64,000 nucleotides of DNA from DATEPR01 sp036273855 (GTDB lineage Bacteria > Actinomycetota > Actinomycetes > Mycobacteriales > Pseudonocardiaceae), in the NCBI GenBank assembly GCA_036273855.1, contig DASUGU010000020.1, positions 11,209 through 75,208 on the forward strand, in the 5' to 3' direction. Shown here piece by piece: positions 34,916-43,628 of the stretch (the stretch's first letter is position 1; each line of letters begins with the position of its first letter). A program made the position numbers and the translations under genes. The notes below the pieces were generated by a model. It saw only the letters and a program-made list of their open reading frames with translations, searched no databases and had not been told where the DNA came from.

Positions 34916-36571
34916 ATGTATCCGACGGTGTCCGACGTGCTGGCCCTGCCCGTGGTGCGCAGGGGGCGGCCGACCGTGGTCGCCGGCGGCGCGGGGCTGG
35001 GCAACGGGGTGCGGTGGGTGCACGCCGCCGAGATCGCCGACATCGCGCACCTGCTTCAGGGCGGTGAGCTGGTCCTGACCACGGGGATCGCGCTGCCCGA
35101 CGACGGGCCGGCGTTGACCAGGTACGTCGACGAGCTCGCCGGGGTGGGTGCCGCGGGGCTCGTGGTGGAGCTGGTCCGTCGGTGGAGTGACACGTTGCCG
35201 CCCGCGCTCACCCTGGCGGCTGATCGCCGGTCACTCCCTCTGGTGACGTTGGCGGACGAGACCCGGTTCGTGGCGGTCACCGAAGCGGTGATCGCGTTGA
35301 TCCGCGACGCGCAGCTGGCGGAACTGCGGGCCGCCGAGCAGGTGCACGAGACGTTCACGGCGCTCACCGTGTCGGGCGCGGAACCGGCGGAGGTGCTGCG
35401 GGAGGTGGCCCGAACCGCGCGGTTGCCGGTGGTGTTGGAGACCCTGTCGCACGACGTGCTGGCCTACGACTCGGCGGGCACCGACCCGACGACGCTGCTG
35501 GCGGACTGGCGGGCCAGGTCGCGGAAGGTGGCGATGCGGGAGCGCACCGGCTACGACCCGGACGGCGGCTGGCTGGTCACCGTGGTGGGCGCGCGGGGCG
35601 ACGACTGGGGCCGGCTCGTCCTGGTGTGTGCCGAGCCGCCGGAGCATCCGCAGGTGGTGGTGGTCGAGCGGGCGGCGTCGGCGTTGGCGGTGCACCGGCT
35701 GCTGGCCAGGGACCGGGAGACGTTGGAGCGGCAGACCCACCGCACACTGCTCACCGAACTACTGGCGCCTGGTGCGCTTCCCACCGATCTCACGACCCGT
35801 GCTTCGGCCCTGGGTGTGCCGTTGGAACAGCGCATCCTGGTGGGTGTCGCGGTGCGGCCGAGGACGGCGGAGGCGGATCTGCCGGCGCTCGCGGCGCAGG
35901 AACTGTTGCGGGACATCGCGGACGCGACGGCGTTGGCGGCCCGACGAGCCGCGGTGCCGGCGCTGGTGGGCGCGGTGGACGACGTGAGCGTGCGGGCGTT
36001 GATCGCGGTGGACCGGCCGGCGACGGTGTCCGACGAACGGGCCGAGGCGATCGTGACGCCGGTGCTGCGCCGGCTGGCCACGGGCATCCACCGGGCGGTG
36101 CGACCGAATCCGAGGGCGCTGCCGGTGGTCGTGGCGGTCGGTACGACGGTGGGCGCGGTGGTGCACGCGCGGCGCACGTTGGCCGAGGCGGCGCACGTGG
36201 CGCAGGCGGCGTTGCGCACCGGTGACGAGCGGTCCTATCACCGGTTGGCCGACGTGCGGCTGCGTGGACTGTTGCATCTGCTGCGCGAGGACGAGCGGTT
36301 GGCGGCGTTCGCGGAGCGGGAGTTGGGGCCGCTGCTGGCCAGGTCGGACCGGGCGGGGGCGCGGCTGGTGGACGCGTTGCGGCACTACTGCGAGCACGGC
36401 GGGAACAAGTCGGCGGCGGCAGCGGCGGCACACCTGTCGCGGACGGCCTACTACCAGCAGTTGGCGCGGATCGAGCAGATCCTCGGGGTGTCACTGGAGG
36501 ACCCGGAGTCGATGTTGTCGCTGTATGTGGCGCTGCTCGCGGTGGACGCGAGCGCGCGGCCGGGTCGCTAG
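34916..36571 (+). CDS. PucR-family transcriptional regulator
   Basis: 551 residues. The N-terminal PucR domain (about 5-125: TVSDVLALPVVRRGRPTVVA, GVRWVHAAEIADIAHLLQGG, ELVLTTGIAL) is followed by a GGDEF-like middle region and a C-terminal helix-turn-helix of the PucR/CdaR type (about 505-540, HGGNKSAAAAAAHLSRTAYY). Such proteins often control purine or pyrimidine catabolic genes. The ATG at 34916 with GGGAG upstream is preferred to longer forms. It is divergent from the transaminase, and its TAG stop overlaps the stop of the following convergent pseudogene (CTAG). Confidence 0.93.
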   Translation: MYPTVSDVLALPVVRRGRPTVVAGGAGLGNGVRWVHAAEIADIAHLLQGGELVLTTGIALPDDGPALTRYVDELAGVGAAGLVVELVRRWSDTLPPALTLAADRRSLPLVTLADETRFVAVTEAVIALIRDAQLAELRAAEQVHETFTALTVSGAEPAEVLREVARTARLPVVLETLSHDVLAYDSAGTDPTTLLADWRARSRKVAMRERTGYDPDGGWLVTVVGARGDDWGRLVLVCAEPPEHPQVVVVERAASALAVHRLLARDRETLERQTHRTLLTELLAPGALPTDLTTRASALGVPLEQRILVGVAVRPRTAEADLPALAAQELLRDIADATALAARRAAVPALVGAVDDVSVRALIAVDRPATVSDERAEAIVTPVLRRLATGIHRAVRPNPRALPVVVAVGTTVGAVVHARRTLAEAAHVAQAALRTGDERSYHRLADVRLRGLLHLLREDERLAAFAERELGPLLARSDRAGARLVDALRHYCEHGGNKSAAAAAAHLSRTAYYQQLARIEQILGVSLEDPESMLSLYVALLAVDASARPGR

Positions 36572-38008
36572 CCGCGGTATTCGGCGATCCTGGGCCACAC
36601 GCCGACGCCGAGCAGCGCGACGATCAGCACGGCGGCGACGGCCGGGAGGACGCCGGACGAGCCGGCGAGGCTGCCGGTGCCGGCGCGGACGGCCTGGTCG
36701 AACACCTGCTGTTTGAGACCGATCAGGTGGCTGAGGGCCTGGTCGTAGCGGGCCAGGTCGTAGGACGAGTAGCCCAGGGCCGTGCCGGTGTCGAACTCGA
36801 TGGCGTCGCGCAGGTCGTCGCCCTGGGCGAAGGTGGCGCGCATGGCGCGGTCGGCACGTTCGTAGCCGGCGTAGCGGGCCATGGCGCGGACGGCGGCGAA
36901 CCGTTCCGCGGTCGAGTCGACGTGCGCGGTCTCGACGGCGAAGTCGCCGCCGAACCCGATGTCGGAGTAGTCGACGTTGTAGCCGTCCAGCAGCCTGCGC
37001 AGGGTGGCGTCGTAGCTGCCGATGGTGGCGCCCCGGACCTGGATGACCTGCTGGGACTCGGTCTGGAAGTCCTGCTGGGTACTGGGTGGCGTGGGCCGGG
37101 TCGACGAGGAACCGGCTCTCGTTGGCCGCCGACTCCTGGCTGACGGCGCGGGCCTCGGACAGCGCGATGATCGGGTCGAAGGCGTCTTCCTTGGCGGTGC
37201 ACAGGTGGCCGCTGGCGTTGCCCAGCAGCACCGGCACGACGATGGTGACAGCCAACGCGAACAGGGTGGCGGCGGCGATGGCCGGGTTGAGTCGGCGCCG
37301 GAGCCTGCGGCGCAGGTACGTCTGGGTGACCACCATGGCGACCAGCAGGACGATGCCGATCAGCACGACCAGGACGATGCCGAGGGTGGCTGTGGACCGG
37401 TCGTCGGAGTAGGTGGCGGTCAGGTCGGTGCGGCTGGCCGCGATGAGGGTCTGGGTGTCGGCCAGCAGGGCGGGTGTGAGGGCGGTGGCCTGCCGGTAGA
37501 CGGCGAGTTCGGTGGCCGACGGGTCGCCGGACGGGTCGTGGCCGGCCGCGTTGAGTGAGAGGGCCTCGCCGGCCAGGGCCTGGTACTGGCCGAAGCGGTC
37601 CAGGATGGCGGTGACGCCTCGGGCGACGGCGGGGTCGTTGCCGCCGATGGCGGCGACCCGCTGCAGGTCGCTGTCGGCGCGGCCGCGGCCCTGGTCGTAG
37701 ACGGCGAGGGCGTGGGCCCGGTTGTCGGAGAAGCCGGTGTCGTCACCGACGAGCAGCACGTCGGCGACCTGGGCGTCCATGCTGGACAGGGCGACGTAGA
37801 GGTCGGCCGCGGACGTGACCTGGGGCGCGGCCCGCTGGCCGAGCTGGTCGAATCCGTCGCCGAGCGAGCCGACGACGGCGGCGACCACGATGCCCAGCAG
37901 CACGGCGGGCACCACGACCGCGCCGGTGAGCAGCCCGATCATCCTCGGTGTGCTGAGTTTCCCCCTGCGTGCCTCGACCCCAGCGGCACGGACTGCGACA
38001 GCCACCAC
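36568..38008 (-). pseudogene. Frameshifted four-TM sensor-like membrane protein
   Basis: Two open frames join near 37084. The upstream part (38008 to about 37085, 308 codons) has TM1 (about 24-47), an outer helical domain with DVLLVGDDTGFSDNR, TM2 (about 213-236), basic RRRLRRRL and TM3. The downstream part (about 37083 to 36568, 171 residues) continues the second outer domain and ends with a final TM. Removing one C from a CCC run (plus-strand GGG at 37084-37086) restores a protein of about 479 residues. The topology, with two extracytoplasmic helical domains and no visible output domain, loosely recalls actinobacterial GlnX-type proteins. It may be a real mutation or a sequence error. Confidence 0.75.
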
Positions 38009-38104
38009 GTCCGCACGCTATCCAGGGGCGAACACGGAACGGTCAAGGTCGACCGACGGGCGCGGAAACACCAGGTGACAGCTCGACCGGCCGTACGGGC
38101 GGAA

Positions 38105-38150
38105 AACGGACACTGTGTGCGCAGGTGTCACCAATGGTGGACACACTGGC
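38105..38150. promoter_or_regulatory. Imperfect inverted repeats upstream of the beta-ureidopropionase gene
   Basis: GTGTCACCAATGGTGGACAC (38125-38144) is an imperfect palindrome flanked by ACTGTGTG and CACACTGG, about 70 bases before the start of the pyrimidine-degradation operon. It is a possible PucR binding region; no consensus was available to test it. Confidence 0.3.
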
Positions 38151-38212
38151 ACTGCCCGGTCCCCGCTCGTACGCTCGACTATTCCCGGATCACCGGAGTA
38201 AGGGAGGCACCA

Positions 38213-39055
38213 GTGGCAGAGATCGTCAGGGCCGGCCTGGTCCAGCAGCAGTGGACCGGCGACAAGGAGACGATGATCGAGAACGCGGTGCGGCACATCG
38301 CGACCGCGGCGTCGGCCGGCGCGCAGGTGGTGTGCCTGCAGGAACTGTTCTACGGGCCGTACTTCTGCCAGGTGCAGGACGCCGACTACTACTCGTACAC
38401 GGAGTCGATCCCGGACGGGCCGACCACGAAGCTGATGCAGGACCTGGCCACGCAGCACGGGATGGTGCTGATCGTGCCGATCTACGAGCAGGAGCAGCCG
38501 GGCGTCTACTACAACACGGCCGCGGTGATCGACGCGGACGGGCGGTATCTGGGCAAGCACCGCAAGAACCACATTCCGCAAGTGAAGGGCTTCTGGGAGA
38601 AGTTCTACTTCCGGCCCGGGAACCTGGGTTACCCGATCTTCGACACGGCGGTGGGCCGGATCGGCGTGTACATCTGCTACGAGCGGCACTTCCCGGAGGG
38701 TTGGCGGGCGCTGGGCCTGGCGGGTGCGCGGATCGTGTTCAACCCGTCGGCGACCAGCAGGGGCCTGTCGCAGTACCTGTGGCGGCTGGAGCAGCCGGCG
38801 GCGGCGGTGGCGAACGAGTACTTCGTCGGCGCGATCAACCGGGTCGGGATAGAACCGTTGGGCGACAACGACTTCTATGGTCAGTCGTATTTCGTGGACC
38901 CGCGTGGCCAGTTGGTCGGCGAGGCCGCGTCGGACTCGGCGGACGAGGTCGTGGTGCGCGATCTGGACATGGGGACGTTGGCTGAGGTGCGGGACCTGTG
39001 GGCGTTCTACCGGGATCGCCGGCCCGAGACGTACACGTCGCTGGTGCAGGCATGA
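38213..39055 (+). CDS. Beta-ureidopropionase (N-carbamoyl-beta-alanine amidohydrolase), nitrilase family
   Basis: 280 residues, carbon-nitrogen hydrolase fold. It removes the carbamoyl group of N-carbamoyl-beta-alanine, giving beta-alanine, CO2 and NH3. The Glu-Lys-Cys triad is E44 (VCLQELFYGPYFCQ), K118 (HRKNHIP) and C155 (YICYERHFPEGW). The active-site context matches N-carbamoyl amino acid amidohydrolases more than plain nitrilases. The GTG at 38213 has AAGGGAGG 7 bases upstream. Its stop overlaps the dihydropyrimidinase ATG by four bases (ATGA), and the enzyme catalyses the step directly after that one. Confidence 0.92.
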   Translation: MAEIVRAGLVQQQWTGDKETMIENAVRHIATAASAGAQVVCLQELFYGPYFCQVQDADYYSYTESIPDGPTTKLMQDLATQHGMVLIVPIYEQEQPGVYYNTAAVIDADGRYLGKHRKNHIPQVKGFWEKFYFRPGNLGYPIFDTAVGRIGVYICYERHFPEGWRALGLAGARIVFNPSATSRGLSQYLWRLEQPAAAVANEYFVGAINRVGIEPLGDNDFYGQSYFVDPRGQLVGEAASDSADEVVVRDLDMGTLAEVRDLWAFYRDRRPETYTSLVQA

Positions 39056-40443
39056 CGATCCTGATCAGCGGTGGCACCGTGGTCACGTCGACGGGCACGG
39101 TGGAGGCGGACGTCCTGGTCGACGGTGAGCGGATCGCCGCCCTGCTGGACCGGGGCAGCGGGCTGGCCGGCGCGGTGGACCGGGTGATCGACGCGCGCGG
39201 CCGGTACGTGCTGCCGGGTGGGATCGACGCGCACACCCACATGGAGATGCCGTTCGGCGGCACGTTCTCGCACGACACGTTCGAGACGGGCACGCGGGCG
39301 GCGGCGTGGGGTGGCACGACGACGATCATCGACTTCGCCGTGCAGGCCAAGGGCACGTCCTTGCTGTCTACTTTGGACAAGTGGCATGCCAAGGCGGACG
39401 GCAACTGCGCGATCGACTACGGGTTCCACATGATCGTGTCGGACGTGAACGAGTCGTCGTTGAAGGAGATGCAGTCCTGCATCGACGCGGGCGTGAACAG
39501 CTTCAAGATGTTCATGGCCTACCCGGGCGTGTTCTACGCGACGGACGGCGAGATCCTGCTGGCGATGCAGCAGGCCAGGCGCACCGGCGGCCTGGTGATG
39601 ATGCACGCGGAGAACGGCATCGCCATCGACCATCTGGTGGCGCAGGCGGTGGCGGCGGGGCGGACCCAACCGGTGCAGCACGGGTTGACCCGCCCACCGG
39701 AACTGGAGGCCGAGGCCACGTCCCGGGCGATCACCCTGGCCGGGGTGACGGGCGCGCCGCTGTACATCGTGCACCTGTCGGCGGCGCAGGCGCTGGCCGC
39801 GGTGAGCGAGGCGCGGGACGCCGGGCAGAACGTGTTCGCCGAGACGTGCCCGCAGTACCTGTGGCTGTCCATCGAGGACCTGGCGCGGCCGGACTTCGAG
39901 GGCGCGAAGTACGTGGCGTCTCCCCCGCTGCGGCCCAAGGAGCACCAGGCGTCGCTGTGGCGGGGCCTGCGCACCAACGACCTGTCGGTGGTGTCGACCG
40001 ATCACTGCCCGTTCTGTTTCAAGGATCAGAAGGAACTCGGCCGGGACGACTTCTCGAAGATCCCGAACGGCATCCCGGGCGTGGAGCACCGGATGGACCT
40101 GTTGCACCAGGGTGTCGCGGCCGGGGAGTTGTCGCTGGCCAGGTGGGTGGACGTGGCGTCGACGACGCCGGCCAGGATGTTCGGCCTGTACCCGCGCAAG
40201 GGTGTGATCCAGCCGGGTTCGGACGCGGACGTCGTGGTGTACGACCCGACGGCGACGCAGACGCTGTCGGTCGACACGCACCACATGAACGTGGACTACT
40301 CGGCGTACGAGGGGATGCGGGTGACAGGCCGGGTGGAGACGGTCCTGTCCCGCGGCCGGGTGATCATCGAGGGCGGCCAGTACCACGGCGGCACCGGGCA
40401 CGGGCGGTTCCTGTCGCGGGAGTTGTCGCAGTACCTGAACTGA
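39052..40443 (+). CDS. hydA: Dihydropyrimidinase (D-hydantoinase)
   Basis: 463-residue amidohydrolase with a binuclear metal centre. It opens dihydrouracil or dihydrothymine rings to N-carbamoyl-beta-amino acids. Metal ligands: H61 and H63 (GGIDAHTHMEMPFGG), the carboxylated lysine K152 (NSFKMFMAYPG), H185 (MMHAENG), the His in YIVHLSAAQ and the Asp in VSTDHCPF. The ATG overlaps the preceding gene by four bases, so translation is coupled. An LLM oxidoreductase follows after 13 bases. Confidence 0.94.
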   Translation: MTILISGGTVVTSTGTVEADVLVDGERIAALLDRGSGLAGAVDRVIDARGRYVLPGGIDAHTHMEMPFGGTFSHDTFETGTRAAAWGGTTTIIDFAVQAKGTSLLSTLDKWHAKADGNCAIDYGFHMIVSDVNESSLKEMQSCIDAGVNSFKMFMAYPGVFYATDGEILLAMQQARRTGGLVMMHAENGIAIDHLVAQAVAAGRTQPVQHGLTRPPELEAEATSRAITLAGVTGAPLYIVHLSAAQALAAVSEARDAGQNVFAETCPQYLWLSIEDLARPDFEGAKYVASPPLRPKEHQASLWRGLRTNDLSVVSTDHCPFCFKDQKELGRDDFSKIPNGIPGVEHRMDLLHQGVAAGELSLARWVDVASTTPARMFGLYPRKGVIQPGSDADVVVYDPTATQTLSVDTHHMNVDYSAYEGMRVTGRVETVLSRGRVIIEGGQYHGGTGHGRFLSRELSQYLN

Positions 40444-40456
40444 TAAAGGGGGCGTC

Positions 40457-41449
40457 ATGGAGTTCGGCGTTGTCCTGCAGACCGACCCGCCGGCGAGCGC
40501 GGTCGTGGACATGATGCGCGCGGCCGAGGGGCACGGTTTCCGTTACGGCTGGACGTTCGACTCGCACGTGCTGTGGCAGGAGCCGTTCGTGATCTACAGC
40601 CGGATCCTGGCGGAGACGTCACGGCTGATGGTGGGGCCGATGGTGACCAATCCGAGTACCAGGGACTGGTCGGTGATCGCCTCGCTGTTCGCCACGCTGA
40701 ACGACATGTACGGCAACCGGACGGTGTGCGGGATCGGGCGGGGTGACTCGGCCCGCCGGGTGATCGGGCAGCCGCCCGCCACGCTGGCCACGCTGCGTGA
40801 GGCCATGCGGGTGATCAAGGACCTGGCCGAGGGCCGGGCGGTCGAGCACCACGGCGCCGCCGTGCGGATCCCGTGGGTGCGGGACGGGAAGCTGGAGATG
40901 TGGATGGCGGCCTACGGGCCGAAGGCGCTGAAGCTGGTCGGTGAGCAGGCCGACGGTTTCATCCTGCAGACCGCGGACCCGCACATCGCGCGCTGGACGA
41001 TCGGCGCGGTCCGGGACGCGGCGGTGGCGGCGGGCCGGCCGGCGGACGCGGTGACGATGTGCGTCGCCGCGCCCGCCTACATCGGCACCGACCTGGCCCA
41101 CCAGCGTGACCAGTTGCGCTGGTTCGGCGGCATGGTCGGCAACCACGTCGCCGATCTGGTGGCCCGCTACGGCACCGCGGGGCCGGTGCCCGGGGCGCTG
41201 ACCGACTACATCGAGGGCCGGAAGGGGTACGACTACTCGCACCACGGGCGGGCCGGCAATCCGTCGACCGACTTCGTGCCGGACGCGATCGTGGACCGGT
41301 TCTGCCTGTTGGGGCCGGCGGAGGCGCACGTGGAGCGGTTGCGTGAGCTGGCCGACCTGGGTGTGACGCAGTTCGCGTTGTACCTGATGCACGATCAGCA
41401 GGACAAGACACTGGCCGCCTACGGAAACGACGTGCTACCGGCGTTCTGA
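40457..41449 (+). CDS. LLM-class (F420- or flavin-dependent) oxidoreductase
   Basis: 330 residues, luciferase-like monooxygenase TIM barrel. MEFGVVLQTDPPASAVVDMM begins strand 1; TFDSHVLWQEPF, MVGPMVTNPSTRDWSVIASL and GIGRGDSARR are typical cofactor-site segments. It resembles the CPS_4043-type family (F420-dependent in actinobacteria by prediction), whose members often lie beside dihydropyrimidinase genes. It ends the operon with beta-ureidopropionase and dihydropyrimidinase, and a GGGGG site precedes the ATG. No dihydropyrimidine dehydrogenase is visible in the window, so reduction of uracil or thymine is a possible role. Confidence 0.85.
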   Translation: MEFGVVLQTDPPASAVVDMMRAAEGHGFRYGWTFDSHVLWQEPFVIYSRILAETSRLMVGPMVTNPSTRDWSVIASLFATLNDMYGNRTVCGIGRGDSARRVIGQPPATLATLREAMRVIKDLAEGRAVEHHGAAVRIPWVRDGKLEMWMAAYGPKALKLVGEQADGFILQTADPHIARWTIGAVRDAAVAAGRPADAVTMCVAAPAYIGTDLAHQRDQLRWFGGMVGNHVADLVARYGTAGPVPGALTDYIEGRKGYDYSHHGRAGNPSTDFVPDAIVDRFCLLGPAEAHVERLRELADLGVTQFALYLMHDQQDKTLAAYGNDVLPAF

Positions 41450-41510
41450 CAGGCTGCTCAACCTTCGTCACCGCCCGTCTCCGGGGATGTGGCGTTATCG
41501 CCGACTACTT

Positions 41511-41525
41511 GCAATTACTAGTTGC
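41511..41525. promoter_or_regulatory. Fur-family-like 7-1-7 inverted repeat upstream of the nickel permease
   Basis: GCAATTA-C-TAGTTGC pairs at six of seven positions about a single central base, 52 bases before the permease ATG. The 7-1-7 layout and the TTGCAA start recall Fur-family boxes such as the nickel regulator Nur of Streptomyces, but it is not an exact match to the published Nur box as remembered. Confidence 0.45.
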
Positions 41526-41577
41526 CGGCGTTAACAATCACCTCGGACGGCAGGCGGCGGCGAAGGGCGAGGCGACC

Positions 41578-42672
41578 ATGACGAAACCCCGTATCTCCCT
41601 CACCAGACGGGAGTGGGCACGGGCGTCCGGCATGATCGCCACCGTCGTCGGGCTGACCGTGATCGGTTGGGGTGTGCTGTTCCTGTTCGTCGTGCCGGGC
41701 CACTACACCGTGGGCGCGAAGACGTTCGGCGTCGGCATCGCGCTCACCGCCTACACGCTGGGCGCCCGCCACGCGTTCGACGCCGACCACATCTCGGCGA
41801 TCGACAACACCACCCGCAAGCTGATGGCCGACGGGCAGCGGCCGCTGTCGGTCGGGTTCTGGTTCTCGCTGGGCCACTCGTCGATCGTGTTCGGCCTGTC
41901 GCTGCTGCTCAGCTTCGGGGTGAAGGCGCTGGTCGGGCCGGTGGCCGACGACTCGTCGCGGCTGCACGCGGTCACCGGCGTGATCGGCACCAGTGTGTCC
42001 GGCGTGTTCCTGTACGTGATCGCGATCCTCAACCTGGTCGTGCTGGTGGGCATCCTGAAGGTGTTCGCCCAGATGCGCCGGGGCCAGTTCGACGAGGCAG
42101 CGCTGGAGCACCAGCTCAACACCCGCGGCTTCCTGAACCGGATCTTCGGCCGGTTCACCAGGTCGATCACCAAGCCGTGGCAGATGTACCCGGTGGGTGT
42201 CCTGTTCGGACTCGGGTTCGACACGGCGACCGAGGTGGCGCTGCTGGTGCTGGCCGGCACCAGCGCGGCGGCCAGCCTGCCGTGGTACGCGATCCTGGTG
42301 CTGCCGGTGCTGTTCGCCGCCGGGATGAGCCTGTTCGACACCATCGACGGGTCGTTCATGAACTTCGCCTACGGCTGGGCGTTCGCCAAGCCGGTGCGCA
42401 AGGTCTACTACAACATCACCATCACCGGGCTGTCCGTCGCGGTCGCGCTGCTGGTCGGCACGATCGAGGTGCTGGGCCTGCTCGCCGGCGAGTTCAACTG
42501 GACCGGGGCGTTCTGGCAATGGATGTCCTCTGTGGACCTGAATACCATCGGGTTCGCGATCGTCGGGTTGTTCGTGCTCACCTGGGTGGTGGCGCTGGCG
42601 GTGTGGCGGTTCGGCCGGATCGAGGACCGCTGGAGTGCCCGGCTGCGCCCGGCGCCCGAACCGATGGACTGA
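41578..42672 (+). CDS. HoxN/NiCoT-family nickel/cobalt permease
   Basis: 364 residues with about eight TM helices. The signature in TM2 is HAFDADHISAIDN (H-x4-D-H metal-selectivity motif); LGFDTATEVALLVL and SLFDTIDGSFMNFAYGWAF are the other two conserved family motifs. It imports Ni2+ and/or Co2+. The ATG at 41578 has a GGGCGAGGCG site and gives the usual cytoplasmic N-terminus. It lies downstream of the pyrimidine operon with its own 128-base upstream region, and converges with the LemA-NUDIX gene. Confidence 0.93.
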   Translation: MTKPRISLTRREWARASGMIATVVGLTVIGWGVLFLFVVPGHYTVGAKTFGVGIALTAYTLGARHAFDADHISAIDNTTRKLMADGQRPLSVGFWFSLGHSSIVFGLSLLLSFGVKALVGPVADDSSRLHAVTGVIGTSVSGVFLYVIAILNLVVLVGILKVFAQMRRGQFDEAALEHQLNTRGFLNRIFGRFTRSITKPWQMYPVGVLFGLGFDTATEVALLVLAGTSAAASLPWYAILVLPVLFAAGMSLFDTIDGSFMNFAYGWAFAKPVRKVYYNITITGLSVAVALLVGTIEVLGLLAGEFNWTGAFWQWMSSVDLNTIGFAIVGLFVLTWVVALAVWRFGRIEDRWSARLRPAPEPMD

Positions 42673-42676
42673 GCGG

Positions 42677-43624
42677 TCAGCGGATCGGGCGGGTGGTGCC
42701 GTCCCAGGTGCCGTCCAGCAGGGTCGGCAGGTACTCGGCGAGCTGCTCCGGGTAGATCTGCTCGGACGTGGCGCGCAGTTCCCGCTGGGTCCACCACCGG
42801 TGGCCGTCGGCGGTGTCGGGCTGGCCGATCCTGGCCAGGAAGAACCACTCCTCGCTGTGCTGCGTGCCGTCCGGTGTGGGGACGCTGACCCGCCGCAGCC
42901 ACGCCGGGCCGACCAGCCGGTCCGGTGACGCCCGCAGGCCGGTCTCCTCGTGCAGTTCGCGCACCGCCGTGGCCCGCAGGTCCTCGCCGTCCTCGACGCT
43001 GCCGCCCGGGGTGCGCCAGAACGACCGTTCCGGACCGGCGCCAGGCAGCAGCAGTACCCGCCCGGCCGGGTCGGCGAGCACGATCCGGGCCGACCGCCGC
43101 CACGAGGTCGCCGACGCCACCTCCGGGTCGGGTTCGGCGATCTCGAAGTAGTGCGGCTGCGCCGCCGTGCCGGCCAGCCGCAGCCACCGCACCAGCCGCC
43201 GGGTGCGCAGCGCCAGCGTGTCCCGGACCGCGTCGTTGTGCACCCGCCTGGCCAGCACGACCCGCTGTTCGGCGTCGGCCAGCTCCTCGGCCAGCGCGGC
43301 CGGCATGGCGGCCCGGTCCAGGTCGCCGAGCAGCCGGGACAGGTCGCTCTCGGCGGCCTCCCGGTCGTCCCGGCCGGCCAGTTCGGCGCGGTCGGCGGCG
43401 GCCCGCAGTGCCGCAACGCAGGACGGCGACACGGTGCCGGTGGCGGCCACCGCGCGGGTCACCACTGCCCGGCGGGCCAGCGCCGCGTCCAGGCCGGCCC
43501 AGGCCGCGTCGGTGCGCACGTGCAGCCGGTCCAGCCGGTTGGCGGTGCCCAGCAGCCACGGCCCGAACAGCAGGGCGGCGCCCAGCACCACCACCAGCAG
43601 CACGACCAGCGAGTGAGGGTCCAT
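42677..43624 (-). CDS. LemA-like membrane domain fused to a NUDIX hydrolase
   Basis: 315 residues. TM segment at about 5-25, then LemA-like helices (LDRLHVRTDAAWAGLDAALA and VVLARRVHNDAVRDTLALR, about 30-165), then a NUDIX hydrolase domain (about 175-300). The NUDIX box is complete at 207-230: GGSVEDGEDLRATAVRELHE followed by ETGL. It should hydrolyse a nucleoside diphosphate linked to another moiety, at the membrane. A gene with this NUDIX annotation precedes pimA in mycobacteria as well. It lies 4 bases downstream of pimA, which suggests one operon with the phosphatidylinositol genes. Confidence 0.85.
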   Translation of the reverse strand: MDPHSLVVLLVVVLGAALLFGPWLLGTANRLDRLHVRTDAAWAGLDAALARRAVVTRAVAATGTVSPSCVAALRAAADRAELAGRDDREAAESDLSRLLGDLDRAAMPAALAEELADAEQRVVLARRVHNDAVRDTLALRTRRLVRWLRLAGTAAQPHYFEIAEPDPEVASATSWRRSARIVLADPAGRVLLLPGAGPERSFWRTPGGSVEDGEDLRATAVRELHEETGLRASPDRLVGPAWLRRVSVPTPDGTQHSEEWFFLARIGQPDTADGHRWWTQRELRATSEQIYPEQLAEYLPTLLDGTWDGTTRPIR

Positions 43625-43628
43625 CAGC

